Below, one piece after another: positions 16,352-26,369 of a stretch of DNA of 64,000 nucleotides. Source of the stretch: Bacillus chungangensis. GTDB lineage: Bacteria; Bacillota; Bacilli; Bacillales; Bacillaceae_C. Position 1 is the stretch's first letter. Every line of letters starts with the position of its first letter. The notes below the pieces were generated by a model that was not told the DNA's origin, did not search any database, and worked only from the letters and a program-made list of their open reading frames with translations. The DNA lies in the NCBI RefSeq assembly GCF_030812995.1, contig NZ_JAUSTT010000012.1:62001-126000 (forward strand). Direction: 5' to 3'. The position numbers were made by a program, and so were the translations under genes.

Positions 16352-17386
16352 ATGGAAGAGGTTATGCCTATGATGAGACTAAGTACGATGAAAAAAGTAG
16401 TTGCCACTGTAGACGAGAATTGGCGGAGTCCTTTGGCAGAAAAAATATTGGAACGATGGGGTTATGATCCTGGTTCTGTTTATTATTTTCGATCTAGTGC
16501 AAACTTTGTCTTTGTCTTTTCAAAAGAAGGAAAAGACTATTATTTAAGGTTTAATGAAGCTTGTGAAAGAAGCCTAAAAACAGTGGAAGCAGAAACAGAA
16601 ATATTACGATACCTTTGTGATAAGCCTATACGCACTGCACAGCCCGTTCCTTCTTTAAATCAAAAATATGTGGAGACAATTGAAACAGAGCTAGGAACAT
16701 TTTATGCAGTTGTTTTTGAAGCGCTTCAGGGCAACCAATTTGAAATGGAGAAATTGGATAAGGATCATTTTTATAAATGGGGCAGTACGTTAGGCAGACT
16801 GCATCATATTTTCAAAACGATGCCAGAGGAATATCGTGATGGGCGGCCAAGCTGGAAAGATCGATTACAATTTGCAAAAACGATGTTAGCGGATGAAGAA
16901 ACATATATAAAGAACGAATTGGAACTTGTTTTCCAATGGGCAGAGGGGTTGCAAGTTTCAAATGAGCATTTCGGTATGATCCATTATGATTTCGAATTAG
17001 ATAATCTAAATTGGGAAAAGGATGCTTTTGGCGTACTAGACTTTGATGATTGTCGCACGCATTGGTATGTAGCTGACATTGCTTACGCATTACGAGAATT
17101 ATCAGAATACGATGTTGATTTAGAAAACCCGTTTGTTCAGTCATTTATTAGCGGTTATAAAACAGAAACAGAATTAGATATGGGTCTGTTAAAAGAGATA
17201 AAATGGTTGATGAGAATGCACAACCTTGAATCGCTTGCATCGCTATTACGATCTGTAGATCTCACTATCACATCAGACGATCCTGATTGGCTTTCGGAAT
17301 TAAAAGAAGATTTGTTAGGATATATTGAGGAATATCGGGATTTCATTCAACAGCTACACACAAATAAAGAATCTGCCAAAAGCTGA
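16352..17386 (+). CDS. Aminoglycoside phosphotransferase-fold kinase
   Basis: A 344-residue protein of the APH/choline kinase fold. The N-lobe (residues 45–110) has YLRFNEACERSLKTVEAETEIL, with the ATP-contacting strand and the Glu of helix C. The C-lobe has the catalytic loop IHYDFELDN (about 211–219) and the metal-binding VLDFDDCRTHWYVADIAYAL (about 228–247). Such kinases phosphorylate small molecules (choline, homoserine, aminoglycosides, sugars); the substrate here is unknown, and antibiotic resistance should not be assumed. It starts two bases after rsgA. ATG at 16352 lacks a good RBS; the ATG at 16370, eight bases after GGAAGAGG, is a reasonable alternative and would give 338 residues. 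The terminator at 17433 closes the unit. Confidence 0.8.
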   Translation: MEEVMPMMRLSTMKKVVATVDENWRSPLAEKILERWGYDPGSVYYFRSSANFVFVFSKEGKDYYLRFNEACERSLKTVEAETEILRYLCDKPIRTAQPVPSLNQKYVETIETELGTFYAVVFEALQGNQFEMEKLDKDHFYKWGSTLGRLHHIFKTMPEEYRDGRPSWKDRLQFAKTMLADEETYIKNELELVFQWAEGLQVSNEHFGMIHYDFELDNLNWEKDAFGVLDFDDCRTHWYVADIAYALRELSEYDVDLENPFVQSFISGYKTETELDMGLLKEIKWLMRMHNLESLASLLRSVDLTITSDDPDWLSELKEDLLGYIEEYRDFIQQLHTNKESAKS

Positions 17387-17432
17387 ATAGAGCAAGGGAT
17401 TTTTAACTTTAAAAGTTCAACAATGAAGGAAG

Positions 17433-17475
17433 ATTGGAAGGAGAGTTTTTCTTATCTCTCCCTTCCAATTTTTTA
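17433..17475 (+). terminator. Terminator after the phosphotransferase gene
   Basis: TTGGAAGGAGAG pairs with CTCTCCCTTCCAA (one extra C) around an 8-base loop, followed by T-rich sequence. Confidence 0.8.
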
Positions 17476-17650
17476 TCCCTCACATTCCATTATCCAAGAA
17501 TAAATCATTATATAAAGAGGAATGATTGAAAACGAAGCTTTTTTTAATCATTTCTCTTTCCTATTGTGTTATGTAGTACGTCTTTAAAAACGATGGGAAA
17601 AGGGGTATAATCAATTATTAAAGAATTTTTAATAGAAAGATGTTGATGCA

Positions 17651-20600
17651 ATGTCAAAACGAGCGCTCTCAAAATCGATCATTAAAAGTTTATATCCAAG
17701 TTCTATCTACCGTCGGGGTTTGTCTTATTTTAATGATGGCAGAGTAACAAATCTCATGTATCATACAGACACGTTGTCATGGAAAGCGAATGTCGAAGGC
17801 AGCGAAACTTATTCAGTAACGATTAGAGAAGAAAAAGAAGGAGTATTTCATACATATTGTTCTTGTCCTGCTCATCAACATTATCAAGAATGCAAGCATG
17901 TTGTTGCTGTATTATTAGAAATAAATGATCAACAACAGGGAGCTAAAACCTCGAAAACTCCTGCTGATTTCATTAGGAATTGGCAGTATAACATTGCCAA
18001 TGACTTCATTGATACGTTTGCAGCCTATCAAAATTTGGCTATTGATGCCAAGCAGCATAATGCGAAAAACCCAATGAAAGTGGAATACATATGTAAAAAA
18101 CTTGTTTTGCATCATCAGGGAAAAGAAGAGGCATTATTAACGATTGAAATGAAGGTAGGTGTTGAACGAACATATGTAGTTCGCAATTTGCCGCAATTTC
18201 TTGAAAAAGTAAAAAAGATGACTTCCCATGAATTTACGAAAAAATTTACATATGACCCAACAGAACATTATTTCCTAAAGGAAGATGAAGAGGCAATTGC
18301 TTTTCTTCAAGAGATCGCAAATAATGCTGAAATTTACTACCGTACGCATGCTTATGGCTGGCAATCTTATACGAATGAACGAGAAATAATTATTCCCCCA
18401 CTTGTAGCTGAACCGCTATTAGAAAAGTTGAACACCCGTTGCTTTACTTATATTCATGATGATGTAAGTTATAAGGAAGTTGCATTTAATGATGAAGAAC
18501 TGCCGTTTTCTTTTCAGTTGAGCAAAAATAATGCAGAGGAATTTCAAATTCATTTATACGAATTGCCGGAAATAACTTATTTCCCTGAATATGGATGGTT
18601 GTTTTATGATGGTGTTTTTTATAAGCCTAAAGATGAACAAAAACCATTTGTAGAAGGATTAATTTCTTTTCAAGAAGTAGCAAGTGAACGTTTTCTGCCC
18701 ATTGCAAAGAATCAAATAGAGCCATTTTTGTCGCAAGTACTTCCCGGCTTAAAGAAGATAGGCAAGGTAGAGATAGCAGAGAATGTTTCTGATCAAATCA
18801 TGCAGCCGCCGCTTCAGGCAAAATTATTTATTGATCAGCAAGAAGAACGATTAGAAGTAAAAGTTGAATATCATTATGGCGACGTCATGATCAATCCCTT
18901 TAACTATGAACCGCCGCCACTCCTTTCAGAACAGACAATCTTATTGCGGGATGCGGAAAAAGAAAGACAGCTTATGGCAGCCATTGAGAGCTCACCGTTA
19001 AAGTTTAATGGCAAACAGCTTTATTTGGAAGCCGATGAGGCAAAGCTGTATGACTTCTTATTTCACTCGCTTCCAGCCATCGAAGTGCATGCCGACATTT
19101 ATATGACAAATATAGTAAGAACTTATTTAACATCGGAACAACATGAACCTATTACGTCAGTGGATGTGAACTCCCATAATGGACTGCTTGAAATAAATTT
19201 TGATATTGCCGGTATCGAAAAATCGGAAATTGAAGAAATATTGAAGTCAGTCGTAGAAAAGAAAAAATATTATCGTCTGCAAAATGGCGCATTTATTTCC
19301 TTGGAAAAAGAAGCATATCAAACATTGGATACGTTTATTTCTGAGTTTGCTCTCGCACCGAAAGAGCTCGCCAACGATCAAGTGAGACTCCCTGTCTATC
19401 GTGGGTTGCAACTGGAGGAGATAATTGGAAAAGGAGATAAATATACAACAAAGTTTGGGAAAGCCTACCGGCATCTTCTTCAGCATTTGAAGCATCCAGA
19501 TGAAATGGAATTTACCTTTCCTGATAATGTACAAGCATCGCTTCGGGAATATCAAAAAACAGGTTTTCAATGGTTTAAAGCGCTCTCCTATTATCAGCTG
19601 GGCGGTATATTAGCTGATGATATGGGATTAGGGAAAACATTGCAAAGCATCGCTTATCTAGCTTCGGAAAAAGAAAAAACAGAGGAGCCTTTTCTTATTG
19701 TGGCGCCTGCTTCTCTTGTATACAACTGGGAAAGTGAATTTCAAAAATTTGCTCCTTCATTAAAGGTTAGAGTCGTTATCGGTTCACCTAAAGAGCGGGC
19801 AGCATTGCTTCAATCTAATGAAATGCCAGATGTCTGGATTACTTCTTACCCAACTTTAAGGCAGGATATTGATATGTATGAGGCCTTTACATTTGATACC
19901 ATGATTATGGACGAAGCGCAAGCGATTAAAAATCATTTAACGAAAACAGCAGGAGCAGTACGCCGAGTAAGAGCACAGAAGCGCTTTGCCTTAAGCGGAA
20001 CTCCAATCGAAAATTCCCTTGATGAATTGTGGGCGATATTTCAAACCGTGCTGCCGGGATTTTTTCCAAATCAGCAAGCATTTAAAAAACTTTCTCACGA
20101 AAAAATTGCCAAGATGATACGTCCTTTTATTTTAAGAAGAGTGAAAAAAGATGTGTTAAAAGAACTGCCTGATAAAATTGAGACAAAGCATTTATCGGAG
20201 CTTACAAGGCCGCAAAAAGAACTGTATTTAGCTTATTTGGAAAAAATTCAACAGGAAACAGTTCTTTCTTTACAAAATGAAGATTTCAGTAGAAATAGGA
20301 TGAAGATTCTTGCTGGTCTCACACGCCTAAGGCAACTTTGTTGTCATCCAAGCCTTTTTGTTGAGAATTATACTGGTGAATCAGGCAAACTGAATCAGTT
20401 AATGGAAATAACTCAAAATGCTCTTGAGAATGGCAAACGCTTATTAATTTTCTCTCAATTTTCCAGCATGCTTAAAATAATTCGGACAACACTTGAAAAA
20501 GAGGGGATTTCCTTCTTCTATTTAGACGGACAAACTAACTCTAAAGAAAGAGTTGAGATGAGCAGCTGTTTTAACCAAGGTGAGAAAGATGTTTTCCTCA

Positions 20601-20896
20601 TTTCTTTAAAAGCAGGAGGAACAGGACTTAATTTAACAGGGGCAGACACAGTCATTCTTTATGATTTATGGTGGAATCCTGCTGTGGAAGAACAAGCAGC
20701 TGGAAGAGCTCATCGAATTGGACAAAAAAACGTCGTACAGGTAATTCGATTAATTGCACAAGGGACGATTGAAGAAAAAATATATGCATTACAGCAGAAA
20801 AAAAGAGCATTAATCGAAAAAGTCATTCAACCTGGAGAAACGATGCTGACGTCTTTATCTGAAAAAGAAATTCGCGAGATTTTAGATATTTCATGA
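17651..20896 (+). CDS. SWI2/SNF2-family helicase with SWIM zinc finger
   Basis: A 1081-residue protein related to the bacterial RapA/YwqA-like SNF2 ATPases that move along duplex DNA or remodel protein–DNA or RNA-polymerase complexes. The N-terminus has a SWIM zinc finger (CSCPAHQ and ECKHVVAVL, about residues 74–94). About 500 residues of beta-rich sequence follow. The SNF2 motor then occupies residues 630–1080: motif I DDMGLGKT (about 656), motif II DEAQ (about 754), motif III ALSGTPIEN, motif IV FSQFSSML, motif V SLKAGGTGLNLTGAD and motif VI AAGRAHRIGQ (about 1015–1024). ATG at 17651 follows AGAAAGATG. It is monocistronic. Cellular role is inferred from the family only. Confidence 0.9.
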   Translation: MSKRALSKSIIKSLYPSSIYRRGLSYFNDGRVTNLMYHTDTLSWKANVEGSETYSVTIREEKEGVFHTYCSCPAHQHYQECKHVVAVLLEINDQQQGAKTSKTPADFIRNWQYNIANDFIDTFAAYQNLAIDAKQHNAKNPMKVEYICKKLVLHHQGKEEALLTIEMKVGVERTYVVRNLPQFLEKVKKMTSHEFTKKFTYDPTEHYFLKEDEEAIAFLQEIANNAEIYYRTHAYGWQSYTNEREIIIPPLVAEPLLEKLNTRCFTYIHDDVSYKEVAFNDEELPFSFQLSKNNAEEFQIHLYELPEITYFPEYGWLFYDGVFYKPKDEQKPFVEGLISFQEVASERFLPIAKNQIEPFLSQVLPGLKKIGKVEIAENVSDQIMQPPLQAKLFIDQQEERLEVKVEYHYGDVMINPFNYEPPPLLSEQTILLRDAEKERQLMAAIESSPLKFNGKQLYLEADEAKLYDFLFHSLPAIEVHADIYMTNIVRTYLTSEQHEPITSVDVNSHNGLLEINFDIAGIEKSEIEEILKSVVEKKKYYRLQNGAFISLEKEAYQTLDTFISEFALAPKELANDQVRLPVYRGLQLEEIIGKGDKYTTKFGKAYRHLLQHLKHPDEMEFTFPDNVQASLREYQKTGFQWFKALSYYQLGGILADDMGLGKTLQSIAYLASEKEKTEEPFLIVAPASLVYNWESEFQKFAPSLKVRVVIGSPKERAALLQSNEMPDVWITSYPTLRQDIDMYEAFTFDTMIMDEAQAIKNHLTKTAGAVRRVRAQKRFALSGTPIENSLDELWAIFQTVLPGFFPNQQAFKKLSHEKIAKMIRPFILRRVKKDVLKELPDKIETKHLSELTRPQKELYLAYLEKIQQETVLSLQNEDFSRNRMKILAGLTRLRQLCCHPSLFVENYTGESGKLNQLMEITQNALENGKRLLIFSQFSSMLKIIRTTLEKEGISFFYLDGQTNSKERVEMSSCFNQGEKDVFLISLKAGGTGLNLTGADTVILYDLWWNPAVEEQAAGRAHRIGQKNVVQVIRLIAQGTIEEKIYALQQKKRALIEKVIQPGETMLTSLSEKEIREILDIS

Positions 20897-20919
20897 TGAA
20901 GGAGCTGGGACGCGGTATG

Positions 20920-20945
20920 AGAGAGGAGACCGCTCTCAACTTTTA
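20920..20945 (+). terminator. Weak hairpin after the SNF2 gene
   Basis: GAGAG (20920–20924) pairs with CTCTC (20933–20937), followed by AACTTTTACTT. A short stem, so only a possible terminator. Confidence 0.35.
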
Positions 20946-21009
20946 CTTGATTAATAGGTGAAACTTTTTCATAATCAAAATAGGCAATGTAAGCTTATTT
21001 TTCATTAAT

Positions 21010-21429
21010 ATGAAAGGAGATGATATAAGCAATATAGTAGCAAGAGATGTTTTCATGGAAAGGGAGAAAAGATTGTCAGTTAAAAAAACAAAAAATAAAA
21101 AAGAGTCAACTAGGAAAAAGATACTGTGGAGACGATCATTGTTAGTTCTGTTTCTCATTCCAATTGCAATTTTTGAATTATATGGTTTTTATTATTTACT
21201 AGGAAATGAGAAAAATGAGCAAGCAGTTCTAGCTGATGCAACTAATGTCTCCGACAATGAATTGGCTGGACAAAGCAATATTCCTCCAGAGTATATGCCA
21301 ATCTATAAAGCGGCGGAAGAAAAATACGGTGTTCCTTGGTATTTATTGGCGGCACATCATCGAATTGAAACACGTTTTTCAACAATGGATCCAATGGTTT
21401 CACCAGCAGGGGCAATAGGACATATGCAA
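21010..21429 (+). CDS. Lytic transglycosylase-like protein, exon 1
   Basis: First part of a gene interrupted by the group II intron at 21430–22375. It encodes a basic N-terminus, one membrane anchor (LLVLFLIPIAIFELYGFYYLL) and the start of an extracellular lysozyme-fold domain: IPPEYMPIYKAAEEKYGVPWYLLAAHHRIETRFS, whose Glu is the likely catalytic acid, and ending VSPAGAIGHMQ. Joined to exon 2 in frame it gives a protein of about 243 residues with the usual GHMQ–FMPCTF junction of Bacillus peptidoglycan lytic transglycosylase-like proteins. The start is unsure: ATG at 21010 has no RBS and ATG at 21055 a poor one, while TTG at 21073 lies six bases after AGGGAG and may be the true start. If the intron does not splice, translation ends just inside it. 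Confidence 0.75.
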
Positions 21430-22375
21430 GTGCGACCATAAGGGCAGGTAAGAAATCTTCTGTTAGCATAGAAGTAAGCAAGACCACAAAATGCTTATCA
21501 TCATCCAACTTATTCGTGAGGGAAACCAAAAACGGAGAAATCAGCATGTTGGAAAAGCCATAAGTTATCCGTTCACGTTCAAAAAGTCATTAAATAGTCA
21601 ATCGCATAGTCGATCCATATATACATTTTGAACATTGTCTTACGATGATACAACTGAATGGCAAGATGAAAGGTTGTAAACAAGGATGAAGGCTAAACTG
21701 CTTGAACGATAGTCCGAGGGGGAAAAGTTCTACCTTTCAGCAGATGCATAATAAAGATCAAAACAGCCTAAAAATGGATATCAAACACAAACTTATGTTT
21801 AAACCGAATCTGTTGACTGATGTTTCATGTTGTAAGTGCTATATTTATATCCGTTAATGCATGAAGAATGAATTGCATGTTCTTTATGGCGTGGTCCGAG
21901 GCTGACCACTCTCAAGGAAGAGAGAAAGGACGAACATCGCATCCGCTATTACAACAAGCTTGTTCTTATCTATCTAAATGGTGATTACCTAAGTTGAAAT
22001 CGTTAAGCAGCGAAGGTTTGCTAATGATTCAATATGGTAACGGAGCTTCCGTAGTAGTCTGAGGCAGGGAAAGCCTGCTACATGGCGAAGGGGAGCAGCT
22101 TATCAAGTCTCTATGAACAATGGAAAAGAGCGGGAGGCTTTAGTCAGATTCTAATTGTTTCGAGACAATCTAGCTGGCCTTAATGGTTTTGAGGTTTCTG
22201 TAAAGCCGCTTATTCTTAAACGGATGGGCAAAGTCTAACAGATTACTCTATACAATCGTTGCAACAGCTAGATAGATAAGGGGAGAGCCGTATACTTTGA
22301 GAGGAGTATGTACGGTTCGGAGAGAAGTGCTTGGAAACCTGTTATGATTGGCAAGGCGCTAAGAACTTACTCTAC
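21430..22375 (+). mobile_element. ORF-less group II intron (946 nt)
   Basis: The 5' end is GTGCGACC (consensus GTGYG) and the 3' end is AC. Domain V is at 22285–22318, exactly 34 nt: an 8-bp helix GAGCCGTA/TACGGTTC containing the AGC triad, a 2-nt TG bulge, a 6-bp helix and a GAGA tetraloop. Domain VI pairs AGAGAAGT with ACTT-A-CTCT, leaving a bulged A at 22369, the seventh base from the 3' end. EBS1 TTGCAT (21873–21878), in the loop of an AAGAA/TTCTT hairpin, is the exact complement of IBS1 ATGCAA (21424–21429) at the end of exon 1. There is no reverse transcriptase/maturase ORF, so splicing or mobility would need a maturase in trans or self-splicing. Confidence 0.93.
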
Positions 22376-22687
22376 TTTATGCCGTGTACATTTGTCGGCT
22401 GGGCTCATCCTTCCTGTGAGGGATTGGGCAAGGGAAATATACCACGTGAGGAATTGGTCAATTTAGAAGTTATCAAGAAGTATGGAGGCTATGGCGTCGA
22501 CGGCAATGGCGACGGCATTGCAGACCCTTGGAATCTTGAAGATGCTATTTTTAGCGCTGCCAATTATTTGGCTAATTATGGAGGCGCTGACGGTGATTTA
22601 AAAAGGGCAATCTATGCTTATAATCATAGTGAAAAATATGTAGAAGATGTATTGTATTACGTTAACTTATATCAAAATGATACATAG
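22376..22687 (+). CDS. Lytic transglycosylase-like protein, exon 2
   Basis: Second exon, in frame with exon 1 after precise intron removal (420 + 312 nt). It encodes FMPCTFVGWAHPSCEGLGKG, VIKKYGGYGVDGNGDGIADP, DAIFSAANYLANYGG and AIYAYNHSEKYVEDVLYYVN, the C-terminal half of the lysozyme-fold domain. It includes the Asn/Asp-rich DGNGDG loop and the AANYLA…YNHS substrate-groove segments conserved in this family. The frame extends upstream to 22331 only through intron domain VI, so an independent start there is not credible. The whole protein would act on cell-wall peptidoglycan outside the membrane. Confidence 0.82.
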   Translation, partial: FMPCTFVGWAHPSCEGLGKGNIPREELVNLEVIKKYGGYGVDGNGDGIADPWNLEDAIFSAANYLANYGGADGDLKRAIYAYNHSEKYVEDVLYYVNLYQNDT

Positions 22688-23121
22688 GAAAAAGGGCTGG
22701 TTCAAGTCTAGGACATATGGGCCGGCCTGTTTCCGTTTTTGGATACCTAAAACAAAATACATATAAAGTCTAAAAAAGTTTAGCATATACCCATTGAAAG
22801 GACATGCGTGGTTTAAAAATGTTAGATTTTTTTATAAAAATGGGGAAGCTATTTTGTATAGATGTTGATAACCATTGGAATGACCTATCGTATATTAAAT
22901 AAAGGAAATAAGGTTCAATTTACATATAAAACTTTGTTAACTTTTAAAAACTTAGCTATAAAACGTCCTATTAAAGACAAAAATAAGTCAGAGGATGCGA
23001 GGTACTTTGATCGAAAGTAAGCGTTTTTTTTTGCCTCTCATTTTTTATAAAAATCGGAAAATAATTCTGTGAATATTCTACTTCATCATCCATGTTTTTG
23101 CAGCTAGGGAGGAGAAAGTGA
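22688..23121. other. Intergenic stretch before opuD
   Basis: 434 bases without a supported gene. At 23003–23032 TACTTT and AAAGTA form a short hairpin followed by AGCG and a run of about ten T, which could be a terminator or attenuator in the opuD leader. No known riboswitch class was recognised. Confidence 0.4.
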
Positions 23122-24648
23122 ATGAAAAAAATATCTAACGTTTTTTGGATTTCGCTGCTGATTTTGTTTATTGCAGTTATTTTTGGTGTATGTACTCCAA
23201 AACGATTTGAACAAGCGACTTCCAATCTTCAAGCTTTCATTACTTCAAGCTTTGGTTGGTATTATCTTATTTTAGTTTCCGTTATCGTCTTATTTTCATT
23301 GTTTTTAATTATTAGCCCTATCGGTGCTCTTCGCTTAGGTAAAACAGACGAAAAGCCAGAGTTTTCGAATATGACATGGTTTGCTATGCTTTTTAGTGCT
23401 GGAATGGGGATCGGATTAGTGTTTTGGGGGGCAGCTGAGCCTATCTCTCATTTTGCGATTCATGCACCATTATCAGAGCCTGGAACGGAACAATCATTAA
23501 AAGAAGCAATGAGATTTACTTATTTTCATTGGGGAATTCATGCATGGGGAATATATGCAATTGTTGCTTTATGCCTTGCTTATTTTAAATTTCGTAAAGG
23601 GGAACCCGGACTTATTAGTGCGACGCTAACACCAATTTTGGGGAAATATGCAAGAGGAAAAATAGGTGTCGGTATTGATGTTATTGCAGTATTCGCTACA
23701 GTCGTAGGAGTAGCAACAACACTTGGTTTTGGTGCTGCGCAAATAAATGGCGGCTTATCGTACTTGTTTAATGTACCAGTCCATTTTCGCATTCAGGTTA
23801 TTATTATTATTATTGTTACTTTTCTTTTTATTTTTTCGGCATGGTCAGGATTAGGAAAAGGAATTAAGTATTTAAGCAATACGAATATGGTGCTTGCAAT
23901 AGCGCTGTCTGTTCTTATGTTTATTGTTGGACCGACATTGTTTATTTTGGATTTTTTCACAGATACATTAGGGACGTACTTTCAAAATTTAATTCGAATG
24001 AGCTTTCAAATTGCTCCTTTTGATGCGGACCATCGTGAATGGATTAATAGATGGACCATTTTTTATTGGGCTTGGTGGATCGCATGGTCGCCATTTGTCG
24101 GGATTTTTATTGCCCGCGTTTCGCGTGGACGAACAATTAGGGAATTTATTATCGGGGTGCTTTTGGTGCCTTCCATTGTTAGCTTTTTTTGGTTTGCAGT
24201 ATTTGGTAGTTCCGCAGTTAATGTGCAACTAGCGGGAAACATAGACTTAACACAATTTTTAACGGAGGAAGTACTATTCAATGTTTTTAGCCAATACCCA
24301 ATGGGGTCGATTTTATCAATTATTGCTATTGCTTTAGTCTGTACTTTTTTCATTACCTCTGCAGATTCAGCAACATTTGTATTAGGGATGCAAACAACGT
24401 ATGGTTCTCTGTATCCACCGAACAGGGTGAAGCTAATCTGGGGTATTGCTCAATCAGGGGTTGCTTTAATTTTGCTTTATAGCGGTGGCTTGCAAGGATT
24501 GCAGAATGCTCTGATCATAGCAGCGTTTCCTTTTTCTTTGATCATTATTATGATGCTGCTTTCTTTGTATAAAGCATTAAGCGCTGAAAAGCAAGAGTTT
24601 GGAAATTATTTAAAGATAATAAAAAAGCAGCAAAGAAAAACACAATAA
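23122..24648 (+). CDS. opuD: BCCT-family glycine betaine transporter
   Basis: A 508-residue, 12-helix secondary transporter of the betaine/carnitine/choline family, importing an osmoprotectant such as glycine betaine with Na+. Family markers: [24 protein letters not shown] (the glycine-rich, Na+/substrate-lining helix, about residues 88–111), the [13 protein letters not shown] stretch, and the BCCT signature [17 protein letters not shown] with [14 protein letters not shown] (about 311–342) that contains the Trp box for the trimethylammonium group. GGGAGGAGAAAG is the RBS. Length agrees with B. subtilis OpuD (512). It is monocistronic. A choline or carnitine specificity cannot be excluded from sequence. 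Confidence 0.88.
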   Translation: MKKISNVFWISLLILFIAVIFGVCTPKRFEQATSNLQAFITSSFGWYYLILVSVIVLFSLFLIISPIGALRLGKTDEKPEFSNMTWFAMLFSAGMGIGLVFWGAAEPISHFAIHAPLSEPGTEQSLKEAMRFTYFHWGIHAWGIYAIVALCLAYFKFRKGEPGLISATLTPILGKYARGKIGVGIDVIAVFATVVGVATTLGFGAAQINGGLSYLFNVPVHFRIQVIIIIIVTFLFIFSAWSGLGKGIKYLSNTNMVLAIALSVLMFIVGPTLFILDFFTDTLGTYFQNLIRMSFQIAPFDADHREWINRWTIFYWAWWIAWSPFVGIFIARVSRGRTIREFIIGVLLVPSIVSFFWFAVFGSSAVNVQLAGNIDLTQFLTEEVLFNVFSQYPMGSILSIIAIALVCTFFITSADSATFVLGMQTTYGSLYPPNRVKLIWGIAQSGVALILLYSGGLQGLQNALIIAAFPFSLIIIMMLLSLYKALSAEKQEFGNYLKIIKKQQRKTQ

Positions 24649-24820
24649 GAGTATAAGTCGTATTTTTAAAGGAGAAAGTCTAGATCTAACCTTAACAAGT
24701 AAAGACAGATCAGATATTGTGAAGTATTTAACAAAAAAGCTTACGAAAAAAATATTTTTCAGGAAATGTATATCATTTCCTTGTTACTTCGACCGATCAT
24801 TTGCGTGTATTTTAAGTGTT

Positions 24821-25037
24821 ATCCTATATCTAACTGGCAGTAAGAGGGCTCAGAAGCGCTGGGTGGAGGATAACAGAAAGTCAAATATCCGATTGGTTCG
24901 GGCCGACAGGATAAGGAAAGCTTTTTGAATCAACATCGCACGAAGAAAAGCGGTTTCCTTTTCGAGGACGCCTTTGTTCTACTTCTTATCATTGGGGGAT
25001 GAGAGAAAACCCCCAATGATGGAAGTTTCACTTTATT
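24821..25037 (+). repeat. Dispersed structured repeat, copy R2
   Basis: A 217-bp copy with one AAGGAAAGCTT module. The left end is partly decayed (ATCCTATATCTAACTGGC). It keeps the hairpin around GATTGGTTCGGGCC, the GAAGAAAAGC hairpin, and a perfect last hairpin (CATTGGGGG with CCCCCAATG). In that stem both arms differ from other copies by matching changes (AGTGGGGG to ATTGGGGG with CCCCCAAT), which is compensatory and supports RNA or hairpin function. Confidence 0.8.
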
Positions 25038-25052
25038 TTGCACATCCAACAT

Positions 25053-25098
25053 GAAGAACCCAGCTTTTCTTATGAGAAGATGCTGGGTTCTTTCATTA
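25053..25098. terminator. Hairpin terminator between R2 and the GNAT gene
   Basis: AAGAACCCAGC (25053–25063) pairs with GCTGGGTTCTT (25082–25092), followed by TCATTATTTT. Strong 11-bp stem that could act for either strand. Confidence 0.75.
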
Positions 25099-25258
25099 TT
25101 TTCATCCAAATTATTTCGAGTAATCTCAATCCGTCTGATAAAAAGACGACGGTCCTTTATTCAACAATCGCGCCTAATTCAAGAATACCATTATTGGAAA
25201 ATGGACATCTAAAATTCAAAATGGGAAATTAAATTTAAACATCCTTTCATTCAACAAT

Positions 25259-26170
25259 TCAAAGTTCTTTATGATAACGCACTTCTTCCGATACCTCTTT
25301 GAAACCGACAGAGTGATACAAGGATAGAGCTGATTTATTTGCCGTTTCCACCTGTAATTCTGCGAATTCACAACCATGATTTTTTAGATATGTGAGAGCC
25401 TGAGTAAGTAAATGTTTTGCAACACCTTGTTTCCGCCAAGGTTTTCTAACAAATAGATCTTCAATGACTCCATCTCCGTCCTCATCAATCCAAGTCATAA
25501 CACTTCCTACTAACACACCTTTGTCCCTTACCACAAATGCAGTCCAAGCAGAATTTTTCTTGTTTTCCATTAACCGCATAAACCCAATTGGGGCTTCCGG
25601 CCAAATTTCCATGTCTACTTTTAAGTATTCATCTACGCTTTCCTCAGAAGCCATGTCCCATTGTCTGCAACTATAGGGTGTAGAAAGAACTGCATGTTCA
25701 ATCAATTCGGATAAATCTCTTCTCATCGTAAATGAACTTTTCCAGTATACGAAACCTTTTGATTTGAAATAGTTGTTGTTTTGCTCTTCAGTGGATTGGT
25801 TCCCTATGCCAATCATTGTTCGATATCCATGGGGTAATTTTTCTCTCAACTGATATGCCCTATTTACCAAACGCTCATATAAAAGGTCATAAATGGGATA
25901 TTCGTCTTCTCTTTCCGGAAGCATTTTTAAATTTAAATAAATATAATGCTTGAAATCTTTTGGACTGCCTTGAGTAATCGAGGTAATAACACTAACTTGC
26001 CCTTTTCCTATCATTTGCTTTCCCTCAAACGCTATGAAAACGTTCTTCCAATTATCTTCTTCTCCAACCCACCAGAAAACAGTGTTTTTTCTAGATGTGA
26101 TGGCACGATACAATTCACCTAGTTTCTGAAAATCATCCTTTGTAAATCTACGGATCTCAATTTTGCTCAT
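25259..26170 (-). CDS. Tandem-GNAT N-acetyltransferase
   Basis: A 303-residue protein made of two GNAT-like halves. The first (residues 1–150) begins MSKIEIRRFTKDDFQKLGELY and is divergent. The second (about 160–303) is a canonical GNAT domain with VRDKGVLVGSVMTWID, the acetyl-CoA loop VRKPWRKQGVAKHLLTQAL (Q/RxxGxG/A type) and LQVETANKSALSLYHSVGFKEV at the C-terminus. It would transfer an acetyl group from acetyl-CoA to an amine; substrate unknown. ATG at 26170 is preferred since AGGGTGG lies eight bases upstream; the open frame continues to 26275 but without RBS and with non-family sequence. It is alone between repeat copies R2 and R3. Confidence 0.8.
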   Translation of the reverse strand: MSKIEIRRFTKDDFQKLGELYRAITSRKNTVFWWVGEEDNWKNVFIAFEGKQMIGKGQVSVITSITQGSPKDFKHYIYLNLKMLPEREDEYPIYDLLYERLVNRAYQLREKLPHGYRTMIGIGNQSTEEQNNNYFKSKGFVYWKSSFTMRRDLSELIEHAVLSTPYSCRQWDMASEESVDEYLKVDMEIWPEAPIGFMRLMENKKNSAWTAFVVRDKGVLVGSVMTWIDEDGDGVIEDLFVRKPWRKQGVAKHLLTQALTYLKNHGCEFAELQVETANKSALSLYHSVGFKEVSEEVRYHKEL

Positions 26171-26369
26171 GTCACTAACCACCCTTTTTTTCATTACTTG
26201 CTCGAGTGCAACATTAAAAACCAGTAGCACTATCCTGCTCCAGTAGTTGAAGCTTTTTTTTGCTTCAAGTCCCATGGGTAGAACGAAGTCTTTGTAGCCG
26301 ATCTGTCATATAACGTTTATCAACGAACAACATTTCGCAAATCCCGTTGCTTTTGGAATATTCTCGTCC

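Noticed and set aside
16352-17386. Antibiotic-resistance call for the phosphotransferase-fold protein
   Set aside because: The fold is shared with choline, homoserine and sugar kinases; nothing in the sequence indicates an aminoglycoside substrate.
22331-22375. Independent start for the second half of the transglycosylase gene
   Set aside because: These codons are domain VI of the intron; the protein homology starts exactly at 22376.
24719-24928. 69-codon plus-strand open frame
   Set aside because: Half of it is repeat R2 and it ends in the repeat; no RBS or family resemblance.
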